From contig NZ_PQSU01000021.1 of assembly GCF_002920615.1 (NCBI RefSeq), positions 62,001-126,000 on the forward strand: DNA of 64,000 bases, written 5' to 3'. The stretch comes from Streptomyces sp. Ru62 (GTDB lineage Bacteria; Actinomycetota; Actinomycetes; Streptomycetales; Streptomycetaceae). Position 1 is the first letter of the stretch. Every line of letters starts with the position of its first letter. The notes beneath the pieces were generated by a model, which was given only the letters and a program-made list of their open reading frames with translations, did no database searches and was not told where the DNA came from. The translations under genes and the position numbers were made by a program. This document shows, one piece after another, positions 16,662-25,112 of this stretch.

Positions 16662-17306
16662 GTGAGACTCGCGATCTTCGACTTGGACGGCACGCTGGTC
16701 GACCGCACCAGTGCCGTCGCCGACGCCATAGCCACCCTCAGCCACGACCACGGCTACGGCCCGGAGATCGAGAGCTGGCTGCTGACCGAACTCGCCGACC
16801 GCGCCGAGCGGGCCGACTTCGACCGCCTGCGCGCCGCCTTTCCCATCGCCGAGAGCAGCGATCACCTCTGGCGTGTCTACATCGACCGCATGGCGTCCGC
16901 CGTCACGTGCCGTCCCGCCGTGCTCGACGCGCTCACCCGCCTCAAGGACGCCGGCTGGAGCATCGGGGTCGCCACCAACGGGGCCAGCGACATCCAACGT
17001 GCCAAGGTACGGGCCACCGGGCTCGCCGACCTGATCGACGGCATCGCCGCCTCCGGCGACATCGACGTACGCAAACCGGACCCGAGGCTGTTCGAGCTCG
17101 CGGCCGCCCGGTGCGGCACCCAGCTCACCCCCGGCGACTGGATGACCGGCGACGACCCCGAAACCGACATCACCGGTGGCTACAACGCCGGCCTGCGCAC
17201 CATATGGGTCCGCGGTCGCACCTGGCCCGACGGACTCGACACCCCCCACCACACCGTCGACGACGTCATCGAGGCCGTCGACCACCTGCTCACGCACTCC
17301 CGGTGA
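16662..17306 (+). CDS. HAD-superfamily hydrolase (phosphatase-like)
   Basis: A 214-residue haloacid-dehalogenase-type phosphohydrolase. Motif I is IFDLDGTLVD (nucleophile Asp near residue 6, acid/base two residues on), motif II is VATNGAS, motif III is the lysine of VRKPDP and motif IV is TGDDPETDI. A helical cap lies between motifs I and II (subclass C1). It probably removes phosphate from a small metabolite; the substrate is unknown. It starts at a GTG directly at the motif I strand. It stands alone, 208 bp after the small membrane peptide gene. Confidence 0.9.
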   Translation: MRLAIFDLDGTLVDRTSAVADAIATLSHDHGYGPEIESWLLTELADRAERADFDRLRAAFPIAESSDHLWRVYIDRMASAVTCRPAVLDALTRLKDAGWSIGVATNGASDIQRAKVRATGLADLIDGIAASGDIDVRKPDPRLFELAAARCGTQLTPGDWMTGDDPETDITGGYNAGLRTIWVRGRTWPDGLDTPHHTVDDVIEAVDHLLTHSR

Positions 17307-18184
17307 GGACGGACCCGCCTGGGGAAGCCGACCGGCGCCGCTGGTCTTCGCGGCCGGCGGGTCCCCACGTCGTCCGCGACCGACGCGAGGTTTGCGAAAC
17401 TCACCTGAACCGGGCACGCATCACCGCGATGACCCGGCGTCCGACCCGCGGGGACCCGCGCACGAGCCCGAGCGCATCACGGGTGTGGGCGCGGGACGCC
17501 GGCTGGTCCATGGCGGAGACCGGGCCGGCGGTGCGGCCGGCCACCTGGGCGGCGGCACCCCGCGCCGGCCGGACCGGGCCCCGACCGCCCACCGGTCCGT
17601 CGGTCGGCGGCGGACCGGCCTCGGTGGAGGCGCGCCCCTCCCCGGGGCGTACCCGGGACCGCAACAACCGGGCGGTCACCGTCGATGAGGCGATGTGGTC
17701 GACACCGGGGTGGGCGGACCGGAACTGGTGCCGACCACCTGCTCCTGGGCGGCCTCGTCTCGGCCTCCTCCGCTCTCGCGCTGCCGCGAGCGATGCCCCG
17801 CCCCGGCAGGTACCGGCCTGCATTCACTGCCGGCCCGGCCCCTCGGCAGCCGCGACCGAGACGAGGAAGCCCCGGCCGGGGTGCCGGCCGGGGCTGAACC
17901 CTCCGAAGGGTGTGATCGTGAAGGGCGGTCGCCTACACGGCGAGACGCTCTGCGGGGCTTCAGCCGAACGATCGTCCCCGCAGGCAATGGATGAGGCCCG
18001 GGGACACTGTCCCCTTCACCATCACGTCTCCCTCAACCACACCGGCCCGGCGAGCATTCCCGGTGCGGCAGGAGATGTCCCGTGCGGGCCGGCACGGTCG
18101 GGAAGGACCGCCGTGAACCGTCCCGCAACCGTCCCGCACCCGTCACGCGGCGGTCTTCGACGGACGGGTCCGTCCGAGTGCGGG
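17307..18184. other. Long region with no intact gene
   Basis: About 880 bp with no convincing intact gene. On the minus strand near 17405-17520 a short stretch reads MDQPASRAHTRDALG. This recalls the C-terminus of actinomycete NAD-dependent epimerase/reductases, so part may be a decayed gene. A perfect 12-bp stem-loop occurs at 17868-17895. The rest shows only arginine- and proline-rich frames. Confidence 0.4.
17868..17895. terminator. Strong GC stem-loop, probable bidirectional terminator
   Basis: AGCCCCGGCCGG and CCGGCCGGGGCT pair perfectly (12 bp) around GGTG. It lies between the HAD gene and the convergent DUF6461 gene and could end transcripts from both sides. Confidence 0.55.
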
Positions 18185-18817
18185 TCACGCCGGTTCCAGC
18201 AGAACGGCCCGCAGCGTCCCGCTCACGATCGGCGCCCTCGGCAGCGAGAGCCCGAAGAACTCCGAGACGACGCCCAGCGCGGCCCGGTGGACCTCCCTCC
18301 GGTCCCGCTCCGGGTCCGGCAGACCGGCGGCCGTGAGCCGCTCCTGCAGTCGAGCGGCCGTAGCGGGCTCCCCTTCCACCTTCTCGTACCCCCATGATCC
18401 GTCCAGGTGCAGGTTGAAGGCGGCCAGCAGACGACCGTCGTGGAAACAGGCGAACTGGGGAGGCACCGGTTTGCCGTTCTCCTCCTCGTACTCCAGGAGG
18501 CAGACGTGCGCGCCGTCGCGCGAGACCGGTGTCATGGGCCCGAACTCGCCCTGCCAGCCGCCGTACGCGACCGCGTACGTCCAGACCCCCGCGGAGCCCA
18601 GCCGCAGCCCGACGTCGTACTGGTCGTCCATGAGCTCCAGCAGCGAGGAACCCGTGTGCTCCCCGACCGGCACCACGATGTGCTCCGTGTCGTACAGCAG
18701 GGTCGCCGCGAGACGCTCGGCGAGTTCGTCCGGGGAGAGTCCGCGGGCGAGTACCACGTGGTATCCCCCGAACGCGATGGACTGCCGGTCAGCGAGCCAG
18801 GTCATTCCGTCTGTCAT
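18185..18817 (-). CDS. DUF6461 domain-containing protein
   Basis: A 210-residue soluble protein of the actinomycete DUF6461 family, function unknown. Features include MTWLADRQSIAFGGYHVVLARGL, seen as two parts here, LLELMDDQYDVGLRLGSAGVW and WGYEKVEGEP. No signal or membrane segment is present. I prefer the ATG at 18817, nine bases after AGGA; ATGs three and ten codons earlier are possible. It lies 140 bp after the serine hydrolase gene on the same strand, so cotranscription is possible. Confidence 0.8.
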   Translation of the reverse strand: MTDGMTWLADRQSIAFGGYHVVLARGLSPDELAERLAATLLYDTEHIVVPVGEHTGSSLLELMDDQYDVGLRLGSAGVWTYAVAYGGWQGEFGPMTPVSRDGAHVCLLEYEEENGKPVPPQFACFHDGRLLAAFNLHLDGSWGYEKVEGEPATAARLQERLTAAGLPDPERDRREVHRAALGVVSEFFGLSLPRAPIVSGTLRAVLLEPA

Positions 18818-18957
18818 GACCGTCATCCTGACCGCCGCCTCTGACAACGCATGCGGCGAGCCCGTGCCTCATGCACCCGTGGGCCTTGTGCTCCCGCCCA
18901 ATTTCCCAGCGCTGCGGACTGCCAGGACGCGCCGGCGAATCAACGCCTCGGCGCGCG

Positions 18958-19863
18958 TCACAGGAGCTCGGCGAGCGGTTCGACGGTCTGCCAGTGCTTG
19001 AGGTACTCGACGGCCGCGTGCGGGTTCGTGTTCCGGTTCTTCACCAGCCGGGTGCGCTCCAGCACGGCGTCGTCGTCCGGGAACAGGGTCCGCAGCCGCA
19101 GCGTGGCGACGATGAAGTCATCGCGGTCGGCGACGTTCACCCAGCGCTTGACATGGCCTGGCGAGCGCAGTGGCTGTGGGCGCAGCCGCCGGCGGATGAT
19201 GGAGCGCAGGCCGAGCGGGGAGCCGAAAGTGATCAGCAGCGGCAGCGGCTGTTCCAGCCGGTGCAGGGCCTCGTAGGCGACGACGGTGCCCAGGGAATGG
19301 GCGAGCACCGCCTTGGTGTCCGGGGTCACCCGGGACAGCACGGCCTCGATCGCGCCCTCGCGGACGGTCTCGTCGTTCAGGTACGCCGCCACCTGTCCGA
19401 GGTGGAACACGCCGGTGCTGCTGAGCGCGGCGAACCCGGAGCGGGCGACGGGGCCGAGCCGCCCGAGCATCGCGACGAACATCCGCAGCGGCTCGGTGGG
19501 ACCCTGCTCGGCGCCGACATCGGCGCGCAGTTCGTCCAGGGCGCGGGCGGCTTCGGCACGGGCCGCCGGATCGGAGGCGTGTTGCTGGATGTTGTCGATG
19601 ATGTCTGCGGCGACGTCCTCGCCCGTCGCCGCCATCGGGGCGGACAGCGGCACGTCCCAGTCGTCCCGCGGCACGTACGGCGCGTACAGGTGGCGGTAGT
19701 GCGCCATGGCCGCTGTGACGGAACCGTCCTCCAGGCGGGCGGCCTGCTCGGCACGGCCGTTGTCCCGCAGGGTCCGTGCCAGCGCGCGCATCCAGTCGCC
19801 GTGCAGTTGTACCTCGGTCTCCTCCTCGGGACCGATGCCGTGCACCATGACCAGCTCAGCCAT
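18958..19863 (-). CDS. Alpha/beta-hydrolase-fold serine hydrolase, divergent from the caspase-like gene
   Basis: A 301-residue hydrolase that begins at the first beta-strand (AELVMVHGIGPEEE). It contains the nucleophile elbow AHSLGTVVAYEAL with Ser190 and a late ITFGSPLG strand, giving a lipase-like core. I chose the ATG at 19863 with GGAG upstream; the frame extends upstream only through a (CCGT) repeat. The start is 185 bp from the divergent start of a caspase-like/TPR protein. Hydrolases with this HGIG start occur beside caspase-like or NTPase conflict genes in multicellular bacteria, so I infer that the two are partners. The substrate, peptide or lipid, is unknown. Confidence 0.82.
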   Translation of the reverse strand: MAELVMVHGIGPEEETEVQLHGDWMRALARTLRDNGRAEQAARLEDGSVTAAMAHYRHLYAPYVPRDDWDVPLSAPMAATGEDVAADIIDNIQQHASDPAARAEAARALDELRADVGAEQGPTEPLRMFVAMLGRLGPVARSGFAALSSTGVFHLGQVAAYLNDETVREGAIEAVLSRVTPDTKAVLAHSLGTVVAYEALHRLEQPLPLLITFGSPLGLRSIIRRRLRPQPLRSPGHVKRWVNVADRDDFIVATLRLRTLFPDDDAVLERTRLVKNRNTNPHAAVEYLKHWQTVEPLAELL

Positions 19864-19909
19864 GTGTCTCCGTTCGACCGGCGCCGTGCCGTGCACGTGC
19901 GCGTCCGTT

Positions 19910-19941
19910 CCGTCCGTCCGTCCGTCCGTCCGTCCGTCCGT
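19910..19941. repeat. Tetranucleotide repeat (CCGT)8 in a divergent promoter
   Basis: Eight exact CCGT units lie between the divergent hydrolase and caspase-like genes, 46 bp from the hydrolase start and 107 bp from the caspase-like start. Copy-number change would alter promoter spacing for either gene. Confidence 0.9.
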
Positions 19942-20048
19942 CGCCAAGACGCGCGGCGGCGGGCAGAAAGTTCCTCGTCGGTGGAGTCCCTTCCCAACAC
20001 CTCGGCATTCCATGGTGAGTTGACCGGCCCCTGCCCGATAATGCCCGC

Positions 20049-23000
20049 GTGACGGATGAGCGCAGAGCGTTGGTGATCGCCTCCCACTGGGACGCCCGAG
20101 AGGAGAAGCCGCAGAGTCGGCTGGATCTGCTGGAGGCGTACGCGGCGGAGTTGAGGGAGCTCTTGCTGGATCCGCTGCGCGGTGACTGCGAACCGGCGTC
20201 CGGCGACGGCCTGTTGATGAACCCGCAGACGGTGGACGAGGTGACCTCGGTGCTGGCCGAGGCGTTCGAGGAGGCGTCGGCCGCCGGAGTGCCCCTGGTG
20301 CTGGGCTTCCTCGGGCACGGCCACGTCGTCCGTGAGGGCGAGTTCCTCTTTCCGGTCCGCTCCACCCCTGACGCGCCCGGTCCCGAGACCGCCTTCGACC
20401 TCCCCTCCGGGCTGGGCGAGCTGGTGCGTCGCCACGGTGGCGTCCGTGAGCTGACAGTCGTCATCGACGCGTGTCTGTCGGGGTATGCGGGGCTCTTCGC
20501 CACGCAGAGGTGGTTCAAACCCGCCATGCAGACCGGGCGGAGGATCGAACTGCTGACGTCCTCGGACGGCCGGGTTTCCTACGGACTTCAGTTCTCGGGG
20601 GCTCTGAACCGGCTCGTCCGGCAGGGGGACATCCGTCTCGAACAGATCCTGCGCACCCGGTCGGTACGGCAGGCGGTGGAGGCCCGCCTGACGCGGCAGG
20701 TGCCGCAGGCCACCTCGTACGACGGCGGCGGGGGCGCTCCGGAGTCCCCCCACGACGCCTGGCTCGCCCGCAACGTGGCGTACCAGCGGGAGCTGAGTGT
20801 GCTGGCGGGGTCGGTCGACGCAGGGGTGCTCATGCCGCCGCTGCGGTATTTCCAGCCGCCCGTGGAACTGGGGGAGTTCGTCCGGGCGGTCCGCCGGAAC
20901 CGGCTGGTCGCCGTGCTGGGCACCATGGGCACCGGGAAGTCCACGCTCGCCTCGGCGCTGTGCCGCGCGGAGCTGTTGCCGCCGGAGGAGGCGGACCGTG
21001 CCCCGGCCATCTGCGGGCTCGTCCGCCTGGACACCACCCGCTGGACCGCCGGCTCGGTGTGGTCGCTCTTGTCCGACCAGCTGAAGAAGTACCTCCCCGG
21101 GTTCGCCGATGCGAAGAAGGCGTACGACTCCCGTGTGCCGGAGAGCCGGCGGACGCTGCTGCCGCGCGCGGTGGCCGAGATCGGCGGGCCGCTCGGGCAG
21201 ATGGAGCCGTGCGATCCGGTGCGCGTGATCGTGGACGGACTCGATCAGGTCGACGCTCCGCACCGCCCTGGGCTCGTCCGTGAACTGGCCGCTTTGGCCG
21301 ATGCGGCGCCGGAGTGGTTCGGCGTGGTCGCGACGGTCCGGGACGGGGTGCCGCTGCCCGATGACTGGCACCGGGCGCCGGTCCCCGCGCCCCGGGAGGA
21401 GCAGCTGCGGGCCTACCTGCGCACGGCCCAGCACGCGTCCGGGCGGACACAGAACGCCATCCTCCAGCAGGCGGACGGGAACTGGCAGGTCACCCGGGTG
21501 CTGGGCGAGAGCGGCCCCCTGGCCCGGACCGGCCGGGTGTCCTTCACCGAGATGTACCGGGAGACGCTGCTCACCAAGAGGGCGCAGGTCCAGGGCGGGC
21601 GCGGCGGCTGGCTCGACACCGTCCTGGTCGTGGCTGCCGCCGCCGGGCCGAGCCCCACGCTGCCCCGTCCCCTGCTCGCGCGGGCCTCCGCTGAGCTGGG
21701 CGGTCCCGTGGACGAGGCGGCACTGGATCAGGTACTGGACCTGGTGCCGGGGCTGGTGGTGCGCTCACCGCACCCGACAGGAACCGAGTTGTTCGGCGTG
21801 CACCACCCTTCCCTGATCGAGTACGTGCGGGAGGAGGAGGATCTGGTGGCCGGCCATGCGGCCCTGTGCCGGGTGCTTGAGATCATGGCCCCCATGGATC
21901 ATCATGCGCCCGAGGACCCCCTGCACGCCTACGCCGAGCAGGCGGAGCCGGAACACCTGTGGCAGGCGGCCGTGAACGAACCGGCGTTGTACGACCGGCT
22001 GCTGGAATGTCTGGAGCAGCGTCCGGCGGCCGAGGCGACGGTCAACCGGGCCCGGTGGGCGGCCTGGGCGGACCGGCTGGCGGAGCGCCCCGGCCCCGAC
22101 TCACCGGTCACCCTGCATGCGCGGGAGCGGGCCGCCTACTGGACGGGCAAGGCGGGGGCCTACGGCCGCAGCCGCGAGCTGTACCGCGATCTGCTGGAGG
22201 ACCAGCGCCGCGTGCTCGGCGATGACGATCCCCGGGTGCTCGAGGTCCGGTACCGCATCGCGTACGCGACCGGCGAGATCGGGGACTTCGCCGACGCGGT
22301 ACGACTGCACCAGGACGTACTCGACGACCAGATCCGGGTGTTCGGCGCCGACGACCCCCGCACCCTGAAGAACCGCCACGACATCGCGTACTGGACGGGC
22401 CGGGGCGGGGACATGGCGCGGGGCCTGGGACTGCACGAGGAACTGCTGGAGGACCAGCGCCGCGTGCTCGCGCCGACGGACCAGGCAGTACTGGAGAGCC
22501 GCCACTACATCGCGTACTGGCACGGAATGCTGGGCCAGTACGACACGGCGCTGGCGCTGCACGAGGAGCTGCTGCGGGACCGGATCGCCGTGTTCGGCGA
22601 GGACCACGCACAGGTGCTCTTCAGCCGCTTCAACATCTACAAGTTCCTCGGTGAGTCCGGGCGGCGGCAGGAAGCACTCGACGGCTTCCGCGCGCTGCTG
22701 CCGGACGTGCGGCGCATCCGCGGCGAGGACCACCCCAACACGCTGCTCGCGCGGCTCAACATCGCCCGTTACACCTGGGAACTGGGCGACCCGGCGGGCT
22801 CCCTGGCGCTGCACGAGGCACTGTTGGAGGACCAGCGGAAGGCGCTCGGTGACACCCATCCCGCCGTGCTCATCACCCGTTTCAACATGGCCATGCTCAA
22901 GTCCGAGCTGGGCGACCCGGCCGTCGCGCTCGCCGAACTGGACGCTCTGCTGGAGGAGCGGCTGGCCCGCTACGGCAACCCGCTCCATCCCGAGGTCATC

Positions 23001-23171
23001 AGGACCCGGTTCGGGCGGGCCCAGGTCGTCGCGCGGCAGGGGGACGTCCAGGGCGCCGCGGCGCTGCTGCGGGAGGTCCGCGACGACCGCGCCCGGGTGC
23101 TCGGCGAGAGCCACCCGGACACGCTGGCCGCACAGGCGGAACTGGACCGGTTGTCGGCCACGGGTCTGTGA
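20049..23171 (+). CDS. Caspase-like peptidase with P-loop NTPase and TPR repeats
   Basis: A 1,040-residue multidomain protein. Residues 1-215 form a caspase-fold peptidase with the expected His/Cys dyad: GFLGHGHV (His90 or His92) and VVIDACLSG (Cys142). A STAND/NACHT-like NTPase follows, with Walker A GTMGTGKST at 291-299 and Walker B VRVIVDGLDQVD at 391-402. From about 690 to 1035 there are kinesin-light-chain-type TPR units, recognised by recurrent 'VLGDDDPRVLE', 'VFGADDPRTLK' and 'ALGDTHPAVL' turns. The usual reading of this layout is a sensor (TPR), switch (NTPase) and effector (caspase) that kills or cleaves on a trigger such as phage infection. The gene is divergent from a serine hydrolase gene. 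Start ATG or GTG alternatives are close; the homology begins at residue 6. The trigger and target are unknown. Confidence 0.88.
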   Translation: MTDERRALVIASHWDAREEKPQSRLDLLEAYAAELRELLLDPLRGDCEPASGDGLLMNPQTVDEVTSVLAEAFEEASAAGVPLVLGFLGHGHVVREGEFLFPVRSTPDAPGPETAFDLPSGLGELVRRHGGVRELTVVIDACLSGYAGLFATQRWFKPAMQTGRRIELLTSSDGRVSYGLQFSGALNRLVRQGDIRLEQILRTRSVRQAVEARLTRQVPQATSYDGGGGAPESPHDAWLARNVAYQRELSVLAGSVDAGVLMPPLRYFQPPVELGEFVRAVRRNRLVAVLGTMGTGKSTLASALCRAELLPPEEADRAPAICGLVRLDTTRWTAGSVWSLLSDQLKKYLPGFADAKKAYDSRVPESRRTLLPRAVAEIGGPLGQMEPCDPVRVIVDGLDQVDAPHRPGLVRELAALADAAPEWFGVVATVRDGVPLPDDWHRAPVPAPREEQLRAYLRTAQHASGRTQNAILQQADGNWQVTRVLGESGPLARTGRVSFTEMYRETLLTKRAQVQGGRGGWLDTVLVVAAAAGPSPTLPRPLLARASAELGGPVDEAALDQVLDLVPGLVVRSPHPTGTELFGVHHPSLIEYVREEEDLVAGHAALCRVLEIMAPMDHHAPEDPLHAYAEQAEPEHLWQAAVNEPALYDRLLECLEQRPAAEATVNRARWAAWADRLAERPGPDSPVTLHARERAAYWTGKAGAYGRSRELYRDLLEDQRRVLGDDDPRVLEVRYRIAYATGEIGDFADAVRLHQDVLDDQIRVFGADDPRTLKNRHDIAYWTGRGGDMARGLGLHEELLEDQRRVLAPTDQAVLESRHYIAYWHGMLGQYDTALALHEELLRDRIAVFGEDHAQVLFSRFNIYKFLGESGRRQEALDGFRALLPDVRRIRGEDHPNTLLARLNIARYTWELGDPAGSLALHEALLEDQRKALGDTHPAVLITRFNMAMLKSELGDPAVALAELDALLEERLARYGNPLHPEVIRTRFGRAQVVARQGDVQGAAALLREVRDDRARVLGESHPDTLAAQAELDRLSATGL

Positions 23172-23291
23172 GACGGTGCGGAGTGCCCCGGCGCACACGG
23201 TCGGGCCCTGAACCAGCCGGGCCCGGACGCCGCCGCGCCCGTGGGGTGCGGATCACGCCAGGTCCAAGGGCAACACACGTCGTCGCCCCCC

Positions 23292-24182
23292 TCACCGCGG
23301 CGGCGCACTCCCGTCGCCCGCCCGGGTGTCGTGCGGCTGTGGGTCGTGGGTCCAGGAGGCGAGGATGCGCAGCGCGGCGTGGGAGGGGCTGCCGGTTTCG
23401 GCGGTCAGGACCATGAGGCGCTGTCCGGAGCCGTCGGGGTCGGTCCAGGTGTCGCAGTCGAGGGTGAGGTCACCGACGAGGGGGTGACGGTAGCGCTTGG
23501 TGCCATGACTGGCGCTGCTGACGCGGTGCTCCGCCCACCAGGTGCGGAAGTCGGGGTCCTGGGCGGTCAGTTCGCCGACGAGAGTGGCGAGGTCGGTGTC
23601 GTCCGGGCCGGCCGCGGCCTCCATGCGCAGGGCGGCGACGGCGTCACGGGCGTCGTGCTCCCAGTCCTGGTGCATGCCGCGGATCGTGGGGTCGGTGAAC
23701 AGCAGGCGCAGGTAGTTGCGCCGGTCGGCCGGGACGGCGGCGAAGTCGGTGTAGAGGGCCGTGGCTGCCTGGTTCCAGGCGAGGATGTCCAGGCGCCTGC
23801 CGAGGATCAGCGCGGGGGTGTCGCGGAGTTGGCCGAGCAGGCGTCGCATGGCGGGCCGTACCTGCTGGGCGGGCCGGGGGCGAGCGGCCCGTGCGTCGCT
23901 GCGGCCGGCCACCTCGTACAGGTATCGCTGCTGGTCGTCATCGAGGCGCAGGGCTCGGGCGAGGGTGGCGAGCACGGGGGCGGAGGCGCGTACCCGCCCC
24001 TGTTCGAGCCGGGTGTAGTAGTCGACGCTGATCGCGGCGAGCCGGGCGGCCTCCTCCCGGCGCAGTCCCGCGACGCGGCGGGCGGAGCCCGCCTCGGGCA
24101 GGCCGCACTGCTGTGGCGTGAGCTGTGCCCGACGGGCTCTGAGGAAGGTGCCGAGTGCGCGGGGGTCCACGTGTGAGGCCAT
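23292..24182 (-). CDS. Helix-turn-helix regulator (XRE-type with MmyB-like ligand domain)
   Basis: A 296-residue regulator common in Streptomyces. The N-terminal HTH is at about residues 8-75 (RREEAARLAAISVDYYTRLEQ, read as a helix-turn-helix). The C-terminal MmyB-like domain contains LDILAWNQAATALYTDF and LRLLFTDPTIRGMH and may bind a lipophilic ligand. I chose the ATG at 24182 because the homology begins there. It is divergent from an OsmC/Ohr peroxide-resistance gene, and the 319-bp gap holds four copies of a CTTGACCGGTGAC-like motif, two near each gene. I infer that it represses itself and the OsmC gene. Confidence 0.9.
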   Translation of the reverse strand: MASHVDPRALGTFLRARRAQLTPQQCGLPEAGSARRVAGLRREEAARLAAISVDYYTRLEQGRVRASAPVLATLARALRLDDDQQRYLYEVAGRSDARAARPRPAQQVRPAMRRLLGQLRDTPALILGRRLDILAWNQAATALYTDFAAVPADRRNYLRLLFTDPTIRGMHQDWEHDARDAVAALRMEAAAGPDDTDLATLVGELTAQDPDFRTWWAEHRVSSASHGTKRYRHPLVGDLTLDCDTWTDPDGSGQRLMVLTAETGSPSHAALRILASWTHDPQPHDTRAGDGSAPPR

Positions 24183-24256
24183 GCCATCCGCTTTCGTGGC
24201 GCACACCTGGAAGGTGTGTCGGCGGGGATCGGGGTGGTGTCGACATGCGTCACCGT

Positions 24257-24300
24257 CTTGACTGGTGATGAGCCTGTCATTCACTCAGTCACCTGTCAAG
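24257..24300. promoter_or_regulatory. Two operator-like motifs in the HTH gene promoter
   Basis: CTTGACTGGTGAT (24257-24269, plus strand) and GTCACCTGTCAAG (24288-24300; the reverse complement is CTTGACAGGTGAC) form an inverted pair 75-118 bp upstream of the HTH start. The same motif recurs near the divergent OsmC gene. Confidence 0.6.
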
Positions 24301-24381
24301 GCTGTGAAGAGGTGGTCGAACTGGTGTTCTGAGGTTGTCGGCATCCACGGCGGTCCGGGCGGAGGTGTGGTCCGTCACCAC

Positions 24382-24436
24382 CTTGACCGGTGACGGGCGG
24401 GACTGCCATGCTTGCGTCACCTCCTAGACCGGTGAT
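24382..24436. promoter_or_regulatory. Two operator-like motifs in the OsmC gene promoter
   Basis: CTTGACCGGTGAC (24382-24394) and CTAGACCGGTGAT (24424-24436) are direct copies with starts 42 bp (about four helical turns) apart, 66-120 bp upstream of the OsmC start. They match the pair at the HTH gene, so one regulator probably reads all four. Confidence 0.6.
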
Positions 24437-24501
24437 GCATTGGCGTCCTGGTCAGGAGGTGCACGCCGAAGACCCATCGATCCAGATCGGAAGTCCCAGC
24501 C

Positions 24502-24927
24502 ATGGCAGTCAGCTACACCGCCGTTGTCGACGTCGACGGAGAGGGCCGCAACGGCGGCCGCGTCCAGTCCTCCGACGGCCTGCTGGAGACCAGCCTCGCC
24601 CTGCCGAAGGAGCTGGGCGGCGCCGGTACCGCGACCAACCCCGAGCAGCTCTTCGCCGCCGGCTGGGCCGCCTGCTTCCTCGGCGCCCTCCGCCGCGCCG
24701 CCACCCTGCGGAAGATCCGGCTGACCAGCACCACGATCACGGCCGAGATCACCCTCACCCACGGCGACGAGGGGGAGTTCTCCCTCTCCGCGGTCCTCGC
24801 CCCGGTCCTCGGCGGCGTGGACCAGGCCACCGCCGAGGAACTCGCGCACGCCGCCCACCAGATCTGCCCGTACTCCAAGGCGACGCGCGACAACATCCCC
24901 GTCACCATCAACGCCACCGCCGCCTGA
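24502..24927 (+). CDS. OsmC/Ohr family organic hydroperoxide resistance protein
   Basis: A 141-residue thiol peroxidase that reduces organic hydroperoxides in the cytoplasm, normally recycled by a lipoyl or dithiol partner. Both reactive cysteines are present: Cys58 in GWAACFLGAL and Cys122 in ICPYSKATR. The NPEQLFAAGWAACF and CPYSKA signatures fit Ohr rather than YhfA-type OsmC. The ATG at 24502 follows GGAAG. Regulation is probably by the divergent HTH protein through the repeated CTTGACCGGTGAC motif; no OhrR (MarR) gene is adjacent, which is unusual. A 13-bp stem terminator follows. Confidence 0.93.
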   Translation: MAVSYTAVVDVDGEGRNGGRVQSSDGLLETSLALPKELGGAGTATNPEQLFAAGWAACFLGALRRAATLRKIRLTSTTITAEITLTHGDEGEFSLSAVLAPVLGGVDQATAEELAHAAHQICPYSKATRDNIPVTINATAA

Positions 24928-24944
24928 CGCGCCCCTGCCCGACC

Positions 24945-24977
24945 GCGGGTCCCGTGCCCTTCCCGCACGGGACCCGC
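24945..24977 (+). terminator. Hairpin terminator after the OsmC/Ohr gene
   Basis: GCGGGTCCCGTGC and GCACGGGACCCGC form a perfect 13-bp stem with a seven-base loop, 18 bp after the stop. It sits before the convergent ABC-F gene and may work in both directions. Confidence 0.7.
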
Positions 24978-25112
24978 CCGGCGTCGCCACCATCGGCCCG
25001 GTCAACCCGGGCGGTGCGCCCGCTCCCCTACGGCACCTTGCGCACCGGGCGCGGACCAGGGGACCAGGGGACCAGGACCCGAACGGTGCCCGGCGGGCGG
25101 GGTCAGCAGCGG

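Noticed and set aside
17401..17823. Minus-strand frame as a genuine gene
   Set aside because: Only a dozen residues resemble an epimerase C-terminus; the rest is low-complexity, so I record it only as a possible relic.
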